From the NCBI GenBank assembly GCA_964602415.1, contig CAZRQL010000004.1, positions 1 to 64,000 of the forward strand: DNA of 64,000 nt, in the 5' to 3' direction. Shown here piece after piece: positions 26,119 to 34,548 of this stretch. Under the pieces are notes generated by a model. The model had not been told where the DNA came from. It was given only the letters and a program-made list of their open reading frames with translations, and searched no databases. A program made the position numbers and the translations under genes. The stretch's first letter is position 1, and each line of letters starts with the position of its first letter. Source of the stretch: CAZRQL01 sp964602415. Lineage in GTDB: Bacteria > Bacteroidota > Bacteroidia > Cytophagales > Flammeovirgaceae.

Positions 26119-26301
26119 CAGCCAAAAAATCCCTGCTGCCAAAAAGAAGTCGAATAGCTGATGCTTCAAAGATTGGATTTTTTAGTTGTTGCGGAATAAA
26201 ACTTTTGTCATCATTTTTTTTGTAAATTTATACGAAACAATGTAAAAATTTTTATTATTTACTTGGTTTTCGATTAAATCAAATAATTTTACTTCAATAA
26301 T

Positions 26302-26939
26302 ATGAACCCTGCAAATGTCATCCAAAGAAACAATGTAACCATCCAAGGCAACGGCGAGCAAGTCATGATGATGGCACACGGGGCTATGGCTGCGACCAAA
26401 ACATGTGGCGTTTTGTTGCACCTGCTTTCAGAGAAAAATACAAAATTGTTCTCTTTGACCATGTTGGCTCAGGAAAATCCGATATTTCGGCCTATGATTA
26501 CCAAAAGTACAGCTCTTTGCAGGGGTATGCGGATGACATTATAGAAATTTGTCAAACTTTAGATTTGAAAAATGTAATCTTAAGTGGTCACTCTGTCAGT
26601 GCGATGATTAGCCTTTTGGCGGCCAACACAGCCCCACATTTATTTGATAGATTGGTGATGATATGCCCTTCGCCACGCTACATAAACGACGAAAGCTATA
26701 CAGGTGGGTTTAGTGAAGCAGACATCAACGAGTTGATAGAGTCGCTGGATAGCAACTATTTGGGCTGGTCAAGTGCGATAACCCCCGTGATAATGGGCAA
26801 CTCGGACAAACCCGAATTAACTGAGGAGCTGACAAATAGCTTTTGTCAAAACAACCCTGAGATAGCCAAACACTTCGCAAAAGTAACTTTCCTTGGAGAC
26901 AACCGCCAGGATTTATACCAAGATTTAAGTGATTTTTAA
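26302..26939 (+). pseudogene. Frameshifted and truncated RsbQ-like alpha/beta hydrolase
   Basis: The first frame gives 'NNVTIQGNGEQVMMMAHG' and a second frame continues as 'YGCDQNMWRFVAPAFREKY' and 'ILSGHSVSAMISLLAA', including the nucleophile Ser. Together these read as an RsbQ-type hydrolase ('SPRYINDESYTGGF', 'YLGWSS'). The break is at about 26385, where CACGGGGCTATGG carries two extra G residues or lacks one base. The protein stops after 'DNRQDLYQDLSDF', short of the C-terminal part with the catalytic histidine. RsbQ works with the PAS-PP2C phosphatase RsbP in stress signalling, and a piece of such a phosphatase follows. Confidence 0.75.
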
Positions 26940-27019
26940 GATTTTAAGGCTTTATTCGCTTGATTTTCAATTATTTAATTCTACAAAAAATATAAAACCA
27001 CTTAATTTATAGTATACAT

Positions 27020-27643
27020 GGAGCCTTTATGTCAATGTTGGGAAGTTCTTTGCTCAATTACGTCATTCACGACAAAAAAATATACCTGCCTAATCAGATT
27101 TTGGATATGCTGCACATAGGTGTAGAAAATACGCTTAAGCAAAAAGAAAACACAAATCGTGATGGGATGGACGTTTCGATTTGCATGGTTGATCGCAAAG
27201 AAAATAAATTGCACTTTGCAGGTGCAAATAACCCTATTTACATATTGTCTGAGAAACCACTCTATTTTACAACAGAAGATTCAATAAATCATACAAAAAT
27301 TGAGCAAGCGGACGATTGGATACTTACAGAAATTAAAGGAAACAGAAAGGCGATTGGAGGAAGGTTTTCAAAAGAAAGCAAATTTCATTACAGTTTACAC
27401 AGTTTTGATTTTGACCAAGAGATGCGTATTTATATGTCTTCTGATGGTTTTGCTGACCAATTTGGCGGCAAAGACTACAAAAAAATCATGTCAAAAGGCT
27501 TTAAACAAATTATTATTAACGAGCATAAAAAACCTTATCTCATCCAAAAAGAAAACTTTGATACTTTCTTCAACGAGTGGTTAGGTGATAGATACAAACA
27601 AATCGATGACGTATTGGTTTTGGGTTTGAGAATCAAGAAATAA
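27020..27643 (+). pseudogene. 5'-truncated SpoIIE/RsbP-type PP2C phosphatase
   Basis: Homology begins abruptly inside the conserved 'GxPGAFM' motif of PP2C/SpoIIE phosphatases: bases 27020-27034 encode GAFMS and the codon before is His, not Pro. The rest is well kept: 'NRDGMDVSICMVDRKENKLHFAGANNPIY', 'SSDGFADQFGG', 'DDVLVLG'. All sensor domains and the first metal-binding aspartates are missing, so it cannot be an active phosphatase even if translated from the ATG at 27029. It follows the RsbQ fragment across about 90 bp of AT-rich sequence, as expected if a deletion removed the middle of an RsbQ-RsbP pair. Confidence 0.75.
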
Positions 27644-27719
27644 AACCGTATGTATTTTAAGTGTAAAGATACCTAAAAAGAGGATTGCTCAATATGAGTA
27701 AAAATCTCTTTCTTTGCAC

Positions 27720-28373
27720 ATGGCAATTGTAGCACCTTCTATCCTATCAGCCGATTTTTTACATCTTGACGAGGCTGTAAACATGTTGAACCACTCTGCC
27801 GCCGATTGGGTTCATATAGACGTAATGGACGGCGTATTTGTACCCAATATTTCATTTGGCATGCCTATTTGTCAGGCGATTGCCAAAAACAGCCAAAAAC
27901 CGCTTGACCTGCACTTGATGATTGTTGATCCCATCCGCTATGTAGCCGATTTTGCCAAGTTTGGAGTGGCTTATATTTCGGTGCACTGGGAGGCCTGCAC
28001 ACACCTTCACCGAACCATAGAAACCATCAAAAGTTTGGGAATCAAAGCCGGAGTAGCCATCAATCCCCATACACCTGTGAGGTTTTTGGAAGAGGTGATT
28101 GAAATGATAGACTTGGTTTGCTTGATGTCGGTAAATCCCGGGTTTGGTGGACAGAAATTTATAGCCCGCACCTACGAAAAGACTGAACAACTCAAAGAGT
28201 TGGTTATCAAAACCAATTCAAAGGCTCTCATAGAAATAGACGGCGGAGTAACACTGGAAAACGCCTCTGAACTTCTTCGCCGTGGTGCGGATGTGCTGGT
28301 AGCAGGCAACACAGTCTTTGCATCGCAAAATCCTGTCGCCACTATAGAGCAACTCAAACGGTTTGAATCTTAG
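27720..28373 (+). CDS. rpe: Ribulose-phosphate 3-epimerase
   Basis: From the ATG at 27720 the protein is 217 residues, normal for Rpe. It shows 'IVAPSILSADFLHL', the metal and catalytic segment 'WVHIDVMDGVFVPNISFG', 'LDLHLMIVDP', 'VNPGFGGQKFI' and 'IEIDGGV'. It interconverts ribulose 5-phosphate and xylulose 5-phosphate in the pentose phosphate pathway. Its 3' end overlaps the convergent folK gene by 20 bp. A TTG two codons earlier is a less likely start. Confidence 0.97.
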   Translation: MAIVAPSILSADFLHLDEAVNMLNHSAADWVHIDVMDGVFVPNISFGMPICQAIAKNSQKPLDLHLMIVDPIRYVADFAKFGVAYISVHWEACTHLHRTIETIKSLGIKAGVAINPHTPVRFLEEVIEMIDLVCLMSVNPGFGGQKFIARTYEKTEQLKELVIKTNSKALIEIDGGVTLENASELLRRGADVLVAGNTVFASQNPVATIEQLKRFES

Positions 28374-28848
28374 AAACCAATAGTCTGTCTTCACATTCGT
28401 TTAGCATCTCTAAGGCTGTTTTTTGTAGGTAGAGATGTCGCGCATTAGGCAATATTTCCGCAAAAGGCTCTAAAGCAAACCGTCTCAAGGCAAGAGATCT
28501 ATGCGGAACTTGAAGCTGAGGGCTAAACCATATCAGTTTATCTATCCAGATAATATCAATATCAATGGATCGGGGCAAATTTTTGCCTTTGTCTTCTCTT
28601 CCGAGTTCAGTTTCTATTTGCTGGAGACGAGCCAGCAGTTCATTAGGCTCAAGTTCAGTTCTGATATGGAGGCACTGGTTGATAAAGTCGGGCTGTTCTT
28701 CCTCCACGCCCCAAGGATGGGATTTCCAATAGCTTGAGGCTTTGATTACCTCAGCAAACTCACTTATTTGCTTGGTGGCCAGCCAAAACGTATCCGTCTG
28801 AACCCCTAAATTCCCTCCGAACAATAAAGCAACATCATATTTCTTCAT
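28354..28848 (-). CDS. folK: 6-hydroxymethyl-7,8-dihydropterin pyrophosphokinase
   Basis: The 164-residue protein has the HPPK motifs: 'LLFGGNLGVQTDTFWLA' (S/GGNxG), 'YWKSHPWGVEEEQPDFINQC', 'ETELGREDKGKNLPRSIDIDII' and 'VPHRSLALRRFALEP'. It transfers pyrophosphate from ATP to the pterin in folate synthesis. Its start overlaps the end of the upstream unknown gene by 14 bp (operon), and its end overlaps rpe. Confidence 0.95.
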   Translation of the reverse strand: MKKYDVALLFGGNLGVQTDTFWLATKQISEFAEVIKASSYWKSHPWGVEEEQPDFINQCLHIRTELEPNELLARLQQIETELGREDKGKNLPRSIDIDIIWIDKLIWFSPQLQVPHRSLALRRFALEPFAEILPNARHLYLQKTALEMLNECEDRLLVSKIQTV

Positions 28849-29350
28849 CCCAGTTTTTCCTATTGATAAGTTCGTTCAGAATAAAAGCATCTCTCAACGC
28901 CTCTAAATCATTGAGCATATCAGCGTATTTGTTGGCCTGTGAAGCAGAAAAAGAATACCGTTTGTCAGGCTCAAGTCGCTCATAATCACGCTGGGTCAAA
29001 ACACTGTGCCTGCCTTGATATTTAATGGTAGAGTCATCGTCTGCGCCCAATGGCTTTTTGGGCTGATAGCGAGTAAACTCATCCAGAAGTTCTCCCATGG
29101 TAACAGAGGCTGGCTTAGAGACAACCGGCTTTACTTTTTTCTTTCGCTTAGGCGGCTCCTCCTGTTGGATTGTTTTGGGCTCATCAGATAGTTTTGTGCC
29201 TAACTTAGGTCTAAAATCAGGTACATCAAACTTAGGTTGAGGCGGGGGAACAGGAAAAACAGACTTTTTCGCTCTTTTAGAGTTAAAATTTGCCAATTGA
29301 TAAAGAACATACCCTACTACGGCAGCCACGACAATCCAGTTTTCCTCCAT
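28835..29350 (-). CDS. Unknown N-terminally membrane-anchored protein
   Basis: I do not recognise this 171-residue protein beyond a Bacteroidota-like pattern. Residues about 5-20 ('WIVVAAVVGYVLYQLA') form a single membrane anchor. The middle is rich in proline and lysine and looks disordered. The C-terminal third is helical and ends 'ALRDAFILNELINRKNWDEEI'. It lies between gldG and folK on the same strand and overlaps folK, so it probably belongs to their operon. Confidence 0.75.
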   Translation of the reverse strand: MEENWIVVAAVVGYVLYQLANFNSKRAKKSVFPVPPPQPKFDVPDFRPKLGTKLSDEPKTIQQEEPPKRKKKVKPVVSKPASVTMGELLDEFTRYQPKKPLGADDDSTIKYQGRHSVLTQRDYERLEPDKRYSFSASQANKYADMLNDLEALRDAFILNELINRKNWDEEI

Positions 29351-29419
29351 AAGACCGAATTTTTTACAAATCTAAAAAAACGCTTTGCCAAAACAAAATA
29401 AAGCCAGATAAATACCAAC

Positions 29420-31096
29420 TCAGTGAGAGGCATACCGATTTTTTCTGGCGTAATTCCAAAGTAATGAAAATACCAAGACAATCAATATCGGCAGCCCAAT
29501 ATTAAAGACTTGCCAAAACTTCCGTTGTTCTTCCACCTGAAATCCATTGAGCGGGCGCATGGCTATTTGTTTGTTCCTCGAAATGATAATTCCATCTTGA
29601 TCAACCATATATGAGATGGCATTGAGAACGAAATCCTTGTTTGAGACGGTTCTCTTACGCACAGGATCTACCTCAAGAGGCAGTGGCCTTCCTGCTTTAT
29701 CTATTGAATTGCGCAATAAATCCCCATCGGAAACGACCAAAACCTTTGTAAGGGGACTTGCTTTAATAACATGATTTTCAGACTCTACACCTTTGGGAGG
29801 AAAGCGTAGGGAAAAAAAAGACTCAAACATTCCTTCCAACAAATAAGCCACCGGCAAATTGCCTTTGTCAAATTTTTCTCTTTGCAGTTCCATTCGTAAC
29901 TCCTCTAAACTCACCATAGTAGGGGCTTTTTTGACGCGAGTAAACTGAGAGGTAAATACAAGTGGTATTTTAGAAACTTTCGCGCTCCTAATGGTGTCTA
30001 TGGTACTCACAAATTTAGACGCAATTACGTCCAAATTCCTAACGATTGGATGCAGGGAGAAGGTAGTCAAATCCACATAATAAGGCCAAGGCTGACGTTG
30101 CACATTGGCACGGGTGCCAAAGTTCCCAAGTTGTACCTCAATAAAGCCCATTTGTTGGTCTTGTATCATATCCATATTGACCCTGACACCGTACTTGAAG
30201 AGCAAACTCTCAATGCCCAAATCGTACCCAAAAGCATAGTTGCCCCCCTTGTCCAGGCTGTCGAGGTTCATCTGTACTTTATCCAGAAAAACAGCCAGAG
30301 AGCCTCCGCGCATCACATACTGGTCAATATAAAAGAGGTCTGTATCGCTGAAACTCTTCTTAGGCTGGGCAATGATGAGCACTTTGGGCTGCTGTTGCAA
30401 CAAATCTTGACTCTCAACCCTTTCCACAATATAAAAATCGCTCAAAGCACGCGCAATGTCCGCTACTTCGATAGACTCAAGTTCGTCATGCCCCTTAAGA
30501 AAGGATACAATTTGTCTTTGTTTTGTTCCTAATTTGGATATAGCCGATGCAAACTCATACTCCAAGCCCTCGGCAGACTGGTTTAGCTGCTCCTCCGGGC
30601 TGGACAAGCGATTGCCTTTCAGTAAATTAACTGCTACACCTCTACCCTGATAAGTCAACCAAGCACCGGGAAAAATAATTTTTTCGGTTTTTTTCCCTTG
30701 AATTTTATCAAAAAGAGTTGTCGGCAAAATACCCCTGTCTTGAAGTTCCTTGTAAAAAAGATTGCGTGTTTTTTCATTGGGAGCTTCATCGGGATTAGTG
30801 AATTTAAAATCAATGTTTTTACCCCCAAATACTTTAAACTCATTAAGTGTTTCGGCAATATTTTTTTGAAATTGTTTAAAAGAAGCATTGAGTTCGCCTT
30901 CTAAAAAAACTTCAATAAAAACGGGTTCGTCCAAATTTTTGAGCAGTTCTTTGGTGGCATCTGTGAGTTGAAACCTTTTTTCCTCTGTCATATCAAGCCT
31001 AAAAAAATACCGGCCTGCGTGAATATTCACAATAATAAGAAACCAGAACAGCGCAGTGTAGCCAAGAATGTCTTCAAATTTTTTGTACGGATTCAT
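29420..31096 (-). CDS. gldG: Gliding motility ABC transporter auxiliary protein GldG
   Basis: The 558-residue protein has an N-terminal membrane helix ('ALFWFLIIVNIHAGRYFFRLD'), the family start 'DMTEEKRFQLTDATKELLKNLDEPVFIEVFLEGELN', an ABC_transp_aux middle region ('LKGHDELE', 'DQYVMRGGSLAVFLD') and a C-terminal helix ('FWQVFNIGLPILIVLVFSLLWNYARK'). GldG acts with GldA and GldF in an ABC complex needed for gliding in Flavobacterium. gldF, usually next to gldG, is not in this neighbourhood. It lies between the ribosomal operon terminator and the unknown gene upstream of folK. Confidence 0.92.
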   Translation of the reverse strand: MNPYKKFEDILGYTALFWFLIIVNIHAGRYFFRLDMTEEKRFQLTDATKELLKNLDEPVFIEVFLEGELNASFKQFQKNIAETLNEFKVFGGKNIDFKFTNPDEAPNEKTRNLFYKELQDRGILPTTLFDKIQGKKTEKIIFPGAWLTYQGRGVAVNLLKGNRLSSPEEQLNQSAEGLEYEFASAISKLGTKQRQIVSFLKGHDELESIEVADIARALSDFYIVERVESQDLLQQQPKVLIIAQPKKSFSDTDLFYIDQYVMRGGSLAVFLDKVQMNLDSLDKGGNYAFGYDLGIESLLFKYGVRVNMDMIQDQQMGFIEVQLGNFGTRANVQRQPWPYYVDLTTFSLHPIVRNLDVIASKFVSTIDTIRSAKVSKIPLVFTSQFTRVKKAPTMVSLEELRMELQREKFDKGNLPVAYLLEGMFESFFSLRFPPKGVESENHVIKASPLTKVLVVSDGDLLRNSIDKAGRPLPLEVDPVRKRTVSNKDFVLNAISYMVDQDGIIISRNKQIAMRPLNGFQVEEQRKFWQVFNIGLPILIVLVFSLLWNYARKNRYASH

Positions 31097-31122
31097 CTGA
31101 AACTTCGTTTTTGCAAAACTGC

Positions 31123-31147
31123 AAAAAAAAGGGGCTCAAGGCCCCTT
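31123..31147 (-). terminator. Terminator of the ribosomal operon
   Basis: AAGGGGC (31129-31135) and GCCCCTT (31141-31147) form a seven-pair stem with a five-base loop, followed on the minus strand by eight U (31123-31130 partly overlapping the stem). It lies directly after the rplQ stop codon. Confidence 0.9.
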
Positions 31148-31150
31148 GGA

Positions 31151-31741
31151 TTATTCTTTGTTTTCTTGATCTTCGGTTTGATTGTCTCCACCTTGTGGCT
31201 CATCATCTACTCGCTGACCAATGCCGGGCTCATTGGCTTGATTACCATCGCCCAAAACTGTCTCCCCCAGAGAAGCGGCTGAAATATCAACTGGCTGCTG
31301 CTGGTTTGTTGTTTGCGAAGCGTCTTTTTTGCGACGACCGCGACGGGTTTTCTTACGAGCCGATTTGGCTTCCAACAGCAACTCATTGAAATCCACCAAC
31401 TCAATCAAGCAAGTTTCGGCGTTGTCTCCCAAACGGTTGCCTAATTTGATGATACGGGTATAGCCTCCGGGGCGATTGCCAATTCTGTTAGAAACAATCC
31501 CAAACAGTTCATTGATGGCTTCGTTGCTATGAAGATAAGAAAACACAGTCCTTCGAGAGTGACTCGTGTCAGTCTTAGCCCTGGTCAATAAAGGCTCAAC
31601 GTATTTGCGTAAGGCTTTTGCTTTGGCCAATGTGGTGGTAATTCTTTTATGCAAAATCAATGATGTTGCCATATTTGATAGCATCGCCTTGCGGTGCGAG
31701 GACGTTCTACCTAAGTGATTAATTTTTTTTCCGTGTCTCAT
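31151..31741 (-). CDS. rplQ: Ribosomal protein L17 with long acidic tail
   Basis: Residues 1-120 are a typical L17 ('MRHGKKINHLGRTSSHRKAML', 'GGYTRIIKLGNRLGDNAE'). The following 75 residues are a basic patch ('KKTRRGRRKK') and then a Q-, D- and E-rich low-complexity tail. Many Bacteroidota L17 proteins carry such extensions. It is the last gene of the operon, 12 bp after rpoA. Confidence 0.97.
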   Translation of the reverse strand: MRHGKKINHLGRTSSHRKAMLSNMATSLILHKRITTTLAKAKALRKYVEPLLTRAKTDTSHSRRTVFSYLHSNEAINELFGIVSNRIGNRPGGYTRIIKLGNRLGDNAETCLIELVDFNELLLEAKSARKKTRRGRRKKDASQTTNQQQPVDISAASLGETVLGDGNQANEPGIGQRVDDEPQGGDNQTEDQENKE

Positions 31742-31753
31742 GGGTTGTTAAAT

Positions 31754-32743
31754 TTAGTCTTCGTCTAACCTATATTTTGATGTATCGAAACCAAAGGTCA
31801 AACCCAAGTCGGCCACCAAGGCTTCTAATTCTGTAAGAGATTTTTTACCAAAATTTCTGAACTTGATCATATCAGAAATTTCCAAACCCACCAAATCGCC
31901 CAAAGTCCTAATTTCGGCTGCTTTCAGGCAATTGTAGGCGCGAACCGACAAATCCAAATCAGCCAATGAGGTCTTAAGGAGTTTACGCATCCTGATAAAC
32001 TCTTCGTCGATAGGTTCTTCCTCCTGCCTAATCTCATTGTGTAGGGTAATGGTCTGGTCAGAGAAAAGCATAAAGTGCTGAATCAAAATGCTCGCCGCTG
32101 ATTTGAGCGCATGTTCGGGATGAATAGAACCATCGGTTTGAATATCGAGAATCAATTTCTCGTAATCAGTTTTTTGCTCTACACGAGTATTCTCAACGGT
32201 ATAACTCACGTTGCGAATAGGAGTAAAAATGGAGTCAATCGGAATATAGCCTACGGTTTGGTCGGGTAAACGGTTTTCTTCTGAAGAAACATAACCCCTA
32301 CCCTTACCCATATTAAGCTCGATATGGAAATCCACACTGCTATCAATGTGACAAATTTCGAGTTCAGGATTCAAAATTTGGTAGTCTGAGGTAAAAGAAG
32401 CAATATCACCTGCTTTAAAAACCTCTTTATTTTTGAGCGAAATCAAGATTCTGCCTTCCGGTGAGTCGGTAATTTTCTTAAAACGAACCATTTTTAGATT
32501 TAAAATAATATCGGTTACGTCTTCAACTACTCCGGGGATAGAAGTAAACTCATGGAGAACCGAAGGGATTTTGATGCCTATCACAGCATAACCCTCCAAA
32601 GAAGAAAGCAATATTCTCCTAATGGCGTTGCCTATGGTTACTCCGAAGCCTCTTTCCAAAGGCTTAAATTCAAAAGTGCCATGAAAATCATCTGATTTTT
32701 CCATGACCACCTTTTCAGGTATTTGGAAAGCTAAAATTGACAT
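31754..32743 (-). CDS. rpoA: RNA polymerase alpha subunit
   Basis: The 329-residue protein has the N-terminal assembly domain ('FKPLERGFGVTIGNAIRRILLSSLEGYAVIGIKI') and a C-terminal domain ('SVRAYNCLKAAEIRTLGDLV', 'FRNFGKKSLTELE'), joined by a linker near residue 235. It nucleates RNA polymerase assembly and contacts upstream promoter DNA and activators. It sits between rpsD and rplQ in the alpha-operon order. Confidence 0.98.
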   Translation of the reverse strand: MSILAFQIPEKVVMEKSDDFHGTFEFKPLERGFGVTIGNAIRRILLSSLEGYAVIGIKIPSVLHEFTSIPGVVEDVTDIILNLKMVRFKKITDSPEGRILISLKNKEVFKAGDIASFTSDYQILNPELEICHIDSSVDFHIELNMGKGRGYVSSEENRLPDQTVGYIPIDSIFTPIRNVSYTVENTRVEQKTDYEKLILDIQTDGSIHPEHALKSAASILIQHFMLFSDQTITLHNEIRQEEEPIDEEFIRMRKLLKTSLADLDLSVRAYNCLKAAEIRTLGDLVGLEISDMIKFRNFGKKSLTELEALVADLGLTFGFDTSKYRLDED

Positions 32744-32772
32744 GATTGGTTCTATTTAAGAAAAGGCAAAAA

Positions 32773-33375
32773 TTATTTAGAATACAATTCGACGATAAGT
32801 TGTTCACGAATATTTTCGGGTATTTCCTCTCGTTCCGGCATAGCAACCAATTTACCTTGTTTGGTAGCTGTATCCCATTCAAGCCAAGAGTATTTGTTCA
32901 CTCGTCCTTCAATCCGCGATTTGATAAAATCTGCATCAACAGATTTGGGGGTAACCGATATGATATCTCCTATCTTAAGGCTATAAGAAGGAATATTGAC
33001 AACCACCCCATTGACCATAATGTGCCTGTGGCAAACTAACTGTCGAGCGTTTTTTCTGCTTGGAGCTATCCCCAATCGATAAACAACATTATCCAAGCGC
33101 GTCTCTAACATTTGTAAAAGAATGGTACCGGTTTTTCCCGATTTTTTGGAAGCCTTTTCAAATAGATTGCGAAATTGACGCTCCAAAAGGCCATAAAGGT
33201 ATTTAGCTTTTTGCTTTTCCATAAGCTGAACGCCGAACTCGGAGACCTTGCGCCTTTTATTTTTGCCATGAATACCCGGAGCGTAAGGTTTTTTTTTCAG
33301 TGCCTTAGAAGCACCAAAAATAGGCTCATTGAAGCGGCGGGAAATTTTTGTAGTTGGGCCTGTATATCTTGCCAT
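32773..33375 (-). CDS. rpsD: Ribosomal protein S4
   Basis: The 200-residue protein begins 'MARYTGPTTKISRRFNEPIFG' and has an S4 RNA-binding domain ('LDNVVYRLGIAPSRKNARQLVCHRHIMVNG'). It lacks the zinc-binding cysteines, as usual in Bacteroidota. It binds 16S rRNA early in 30S assembly and may autoregulate the alpha operon, as in E. coli (family knowledge). Confidence 0.98.
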   Translation of the reverse strand: MARYTGPTTKISRRFNEPIFGASKALKKKPYAPGIHGKNKRRKVSEFGVQLMEKQKAKYLYGLLERQFRNLFEKASKKSGKTGTILLQMLETRLDNVVYRLGIAPSRKNARQLVCHRHIMVNGVVVNIPSYSLKIGDIISVTPKSVDADFIKSRIEGRVNKYSWLEWDTATKQGKLVAMPEREEIPENIREQLIVELYSK

Positions 33376-33392
33376 AGTAGTAATTCTGTTAA

Positions 33393-33788
33393 TTAAACAC
33401 GTCTTCTTTTAGGTGGACGACATCCATTGTGAGGCAAAGGGGTTATATCTCTTATGACAGATACCTCTATTCCAGAGGTCTGAATCGCGCGAATAGCTGA
33501 TTCTCTGCCTGACCCAGGGCCTTTTACAAAGACTTCAACTTTGCGCAGACCAAGTTCAAAAGCTGCTTTGGATGCTTCTGAGGCAGCGACTTGTGCAGCA
33601 TAAGGGGTATTTTTTTTAGAGCCGCGAAAGCCCATCTTGCCGGCAGATGCCCAAGAAATCACTTGACCACTTGAATTGGTAAGAGAAATAATTACATTGT
33701 TGAAAGTAGCCTGTATGTGAGCTTGTCCATAAGACTCAACCACTACTACGCGCTTTTTAGCTTTGTCTTTACGTTTTTGTGTAGCCAT
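33393..33788 (-). CDS. rpsK: Ribosomal protein S11
   Basis: The 131-residue protein shows the S11 core 'GQAHIQATFNNVIISLTNSSGQVISWASAGKMGFRGSKKNTPYAAQ' and ends 'TPLPHNGCRPPKRRRV', the universal C-terminus. It is part of the 30S platform and lies 3 bp after rpsM. Confidence 0.98.
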   Translation of the reverse strand: MATQKRKDKAKKRVVVVESYGQAHIQATFNNVIISLTNSSGQVISWASAGKMGFRGSKKNTPYAAQVAASEASKAAFELGLRKVEVFVKGPGSGRESAIRAIQTSGIEVSVIRDITPLPHNGCRPPKRRRV

Positions 33789-33791
33789 AAA

Positions 33792-34169
33792 TTATTTAGT
33801 AGCTTTTTTCTTGTTAGGTACGGTTTTGCGTTTTCCTTTACGGGTACGGCAGTTGTTTTTGGTGCGCTGACCTCTCACAGGCAAGCCCTTACGATGACGA
33901 AGACCACGGTAACACGCAATATCCATTAACCTTTTGATATTGAGTGAAACCTCCGATTTAAGTTCGCCTTCTACTTTGTACTCTGAACTAATGATATCAC
34001 GTACTTTCTTTATTTCATCATCAGTCCAATCCATTACTTTTTTGTTTTCGTCCACCCCGGCTTTGCCAAGAATATAGCGGGCAGCCGAAGTCCCGATTCC
34101 ATAGATGTAACTCAGGGAAATTACACCTCGCTTTTTATTTGGTATATCAACACCAGCAACTCGAGCCAT
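33792..34169 (-). CDS. rpsM: Ribosomal protein S13
   Basis: The 125-residue protein starts 'MARVAGVDIPNKKRGVISLSYIYGIG' and ends in a basic tail ('RGLRHRKGLPVRGQRTKNNCRTRKG'). It forms part of the 30S head and contacts the P-site tRNA and the 50S subunit. Confidence 0.98.
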   Translation of the reverse strand: MARVAGVDIPNKKRGVISLSYIYGIGTSAARYILGKAGVDENKKVMDWTDDEIKKVRDIISSEYKVEGELKSEVSLNIKRLMDIACYRGLRHRKGLPVRGQRTKNNCRTRKGKRKTVPNKKKATK

Positions 34170-34204
34170 TGATTAATAATTAGTTTTAATAAGAATAAAA
34201 TTTT

Positions 34205-34321
34205 TTAACCTTGTTTTTGCTTAAACTTGGGATTCTTTTTGTTAATAACATAAACTTTCCCGTAGCGGCGAATGACTTTACAGTCTGCACTGCGTTTTTT
34301 GACCGATGCTTTGACTTTCAT
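34205..34321 (-). CDS. rpmJ: Ribosomal protein L36
   Basis: The 38-residue frame MKVKASVKKRSADCKVIRR...GKVYVINKKNPKFKQKQG is L36. Only one cysteine remains (C14), so this is the zinc-independent form. It lies between infA and rpsM, its usual place. Confidence 0.96.
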   Translation of the reverse strand: MKVKASVKKRSADCKVIRRYGKVYVINKKNPKFKQKQG

Positions 34322-34326
34322 AGTTT

Positions 34327-34545
34327 TTATTTGTAACGGTAAATAATTCTTCCTTTAGTCAAATCGTAAGGGGACATTTCAAGTTTAACTTTATCTCCGG
34401 GCAAAATTTTGATATAATTCATCCGCATTTTACCGGAAATATGAGCGATAACCTGATGGCCATTTTGGAGCTCTACCCTAAACATAGCGTTAGAAAGGGC
34501 TTCTTTGATGGTTCCGTCTTGCTCTATATTTGACTGTTTAGGCAT
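34327..34545 (-). CDS. infA: Translation initiation factor IF-1
   Basis: The 72 residues form one S1-like OB fold: 'IEQDGTIKEALSNAMFRVELQNGHQVIAHISGKMRMNYIKILPGDKV'. IF-1 blocks the A site during initiation. It starts 3 bp after the secY stop and precedes rpmJ. Confidence 0.98.
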   Translation of the reverse strand: MPKQSNIEQDGTIKEALSNAMFRVELQNGHQVIAHISGKMRMNYIKILPGDKVKLEMSPYDLTKGRIIYRYK

Positions 34546-34548
34546 AGT

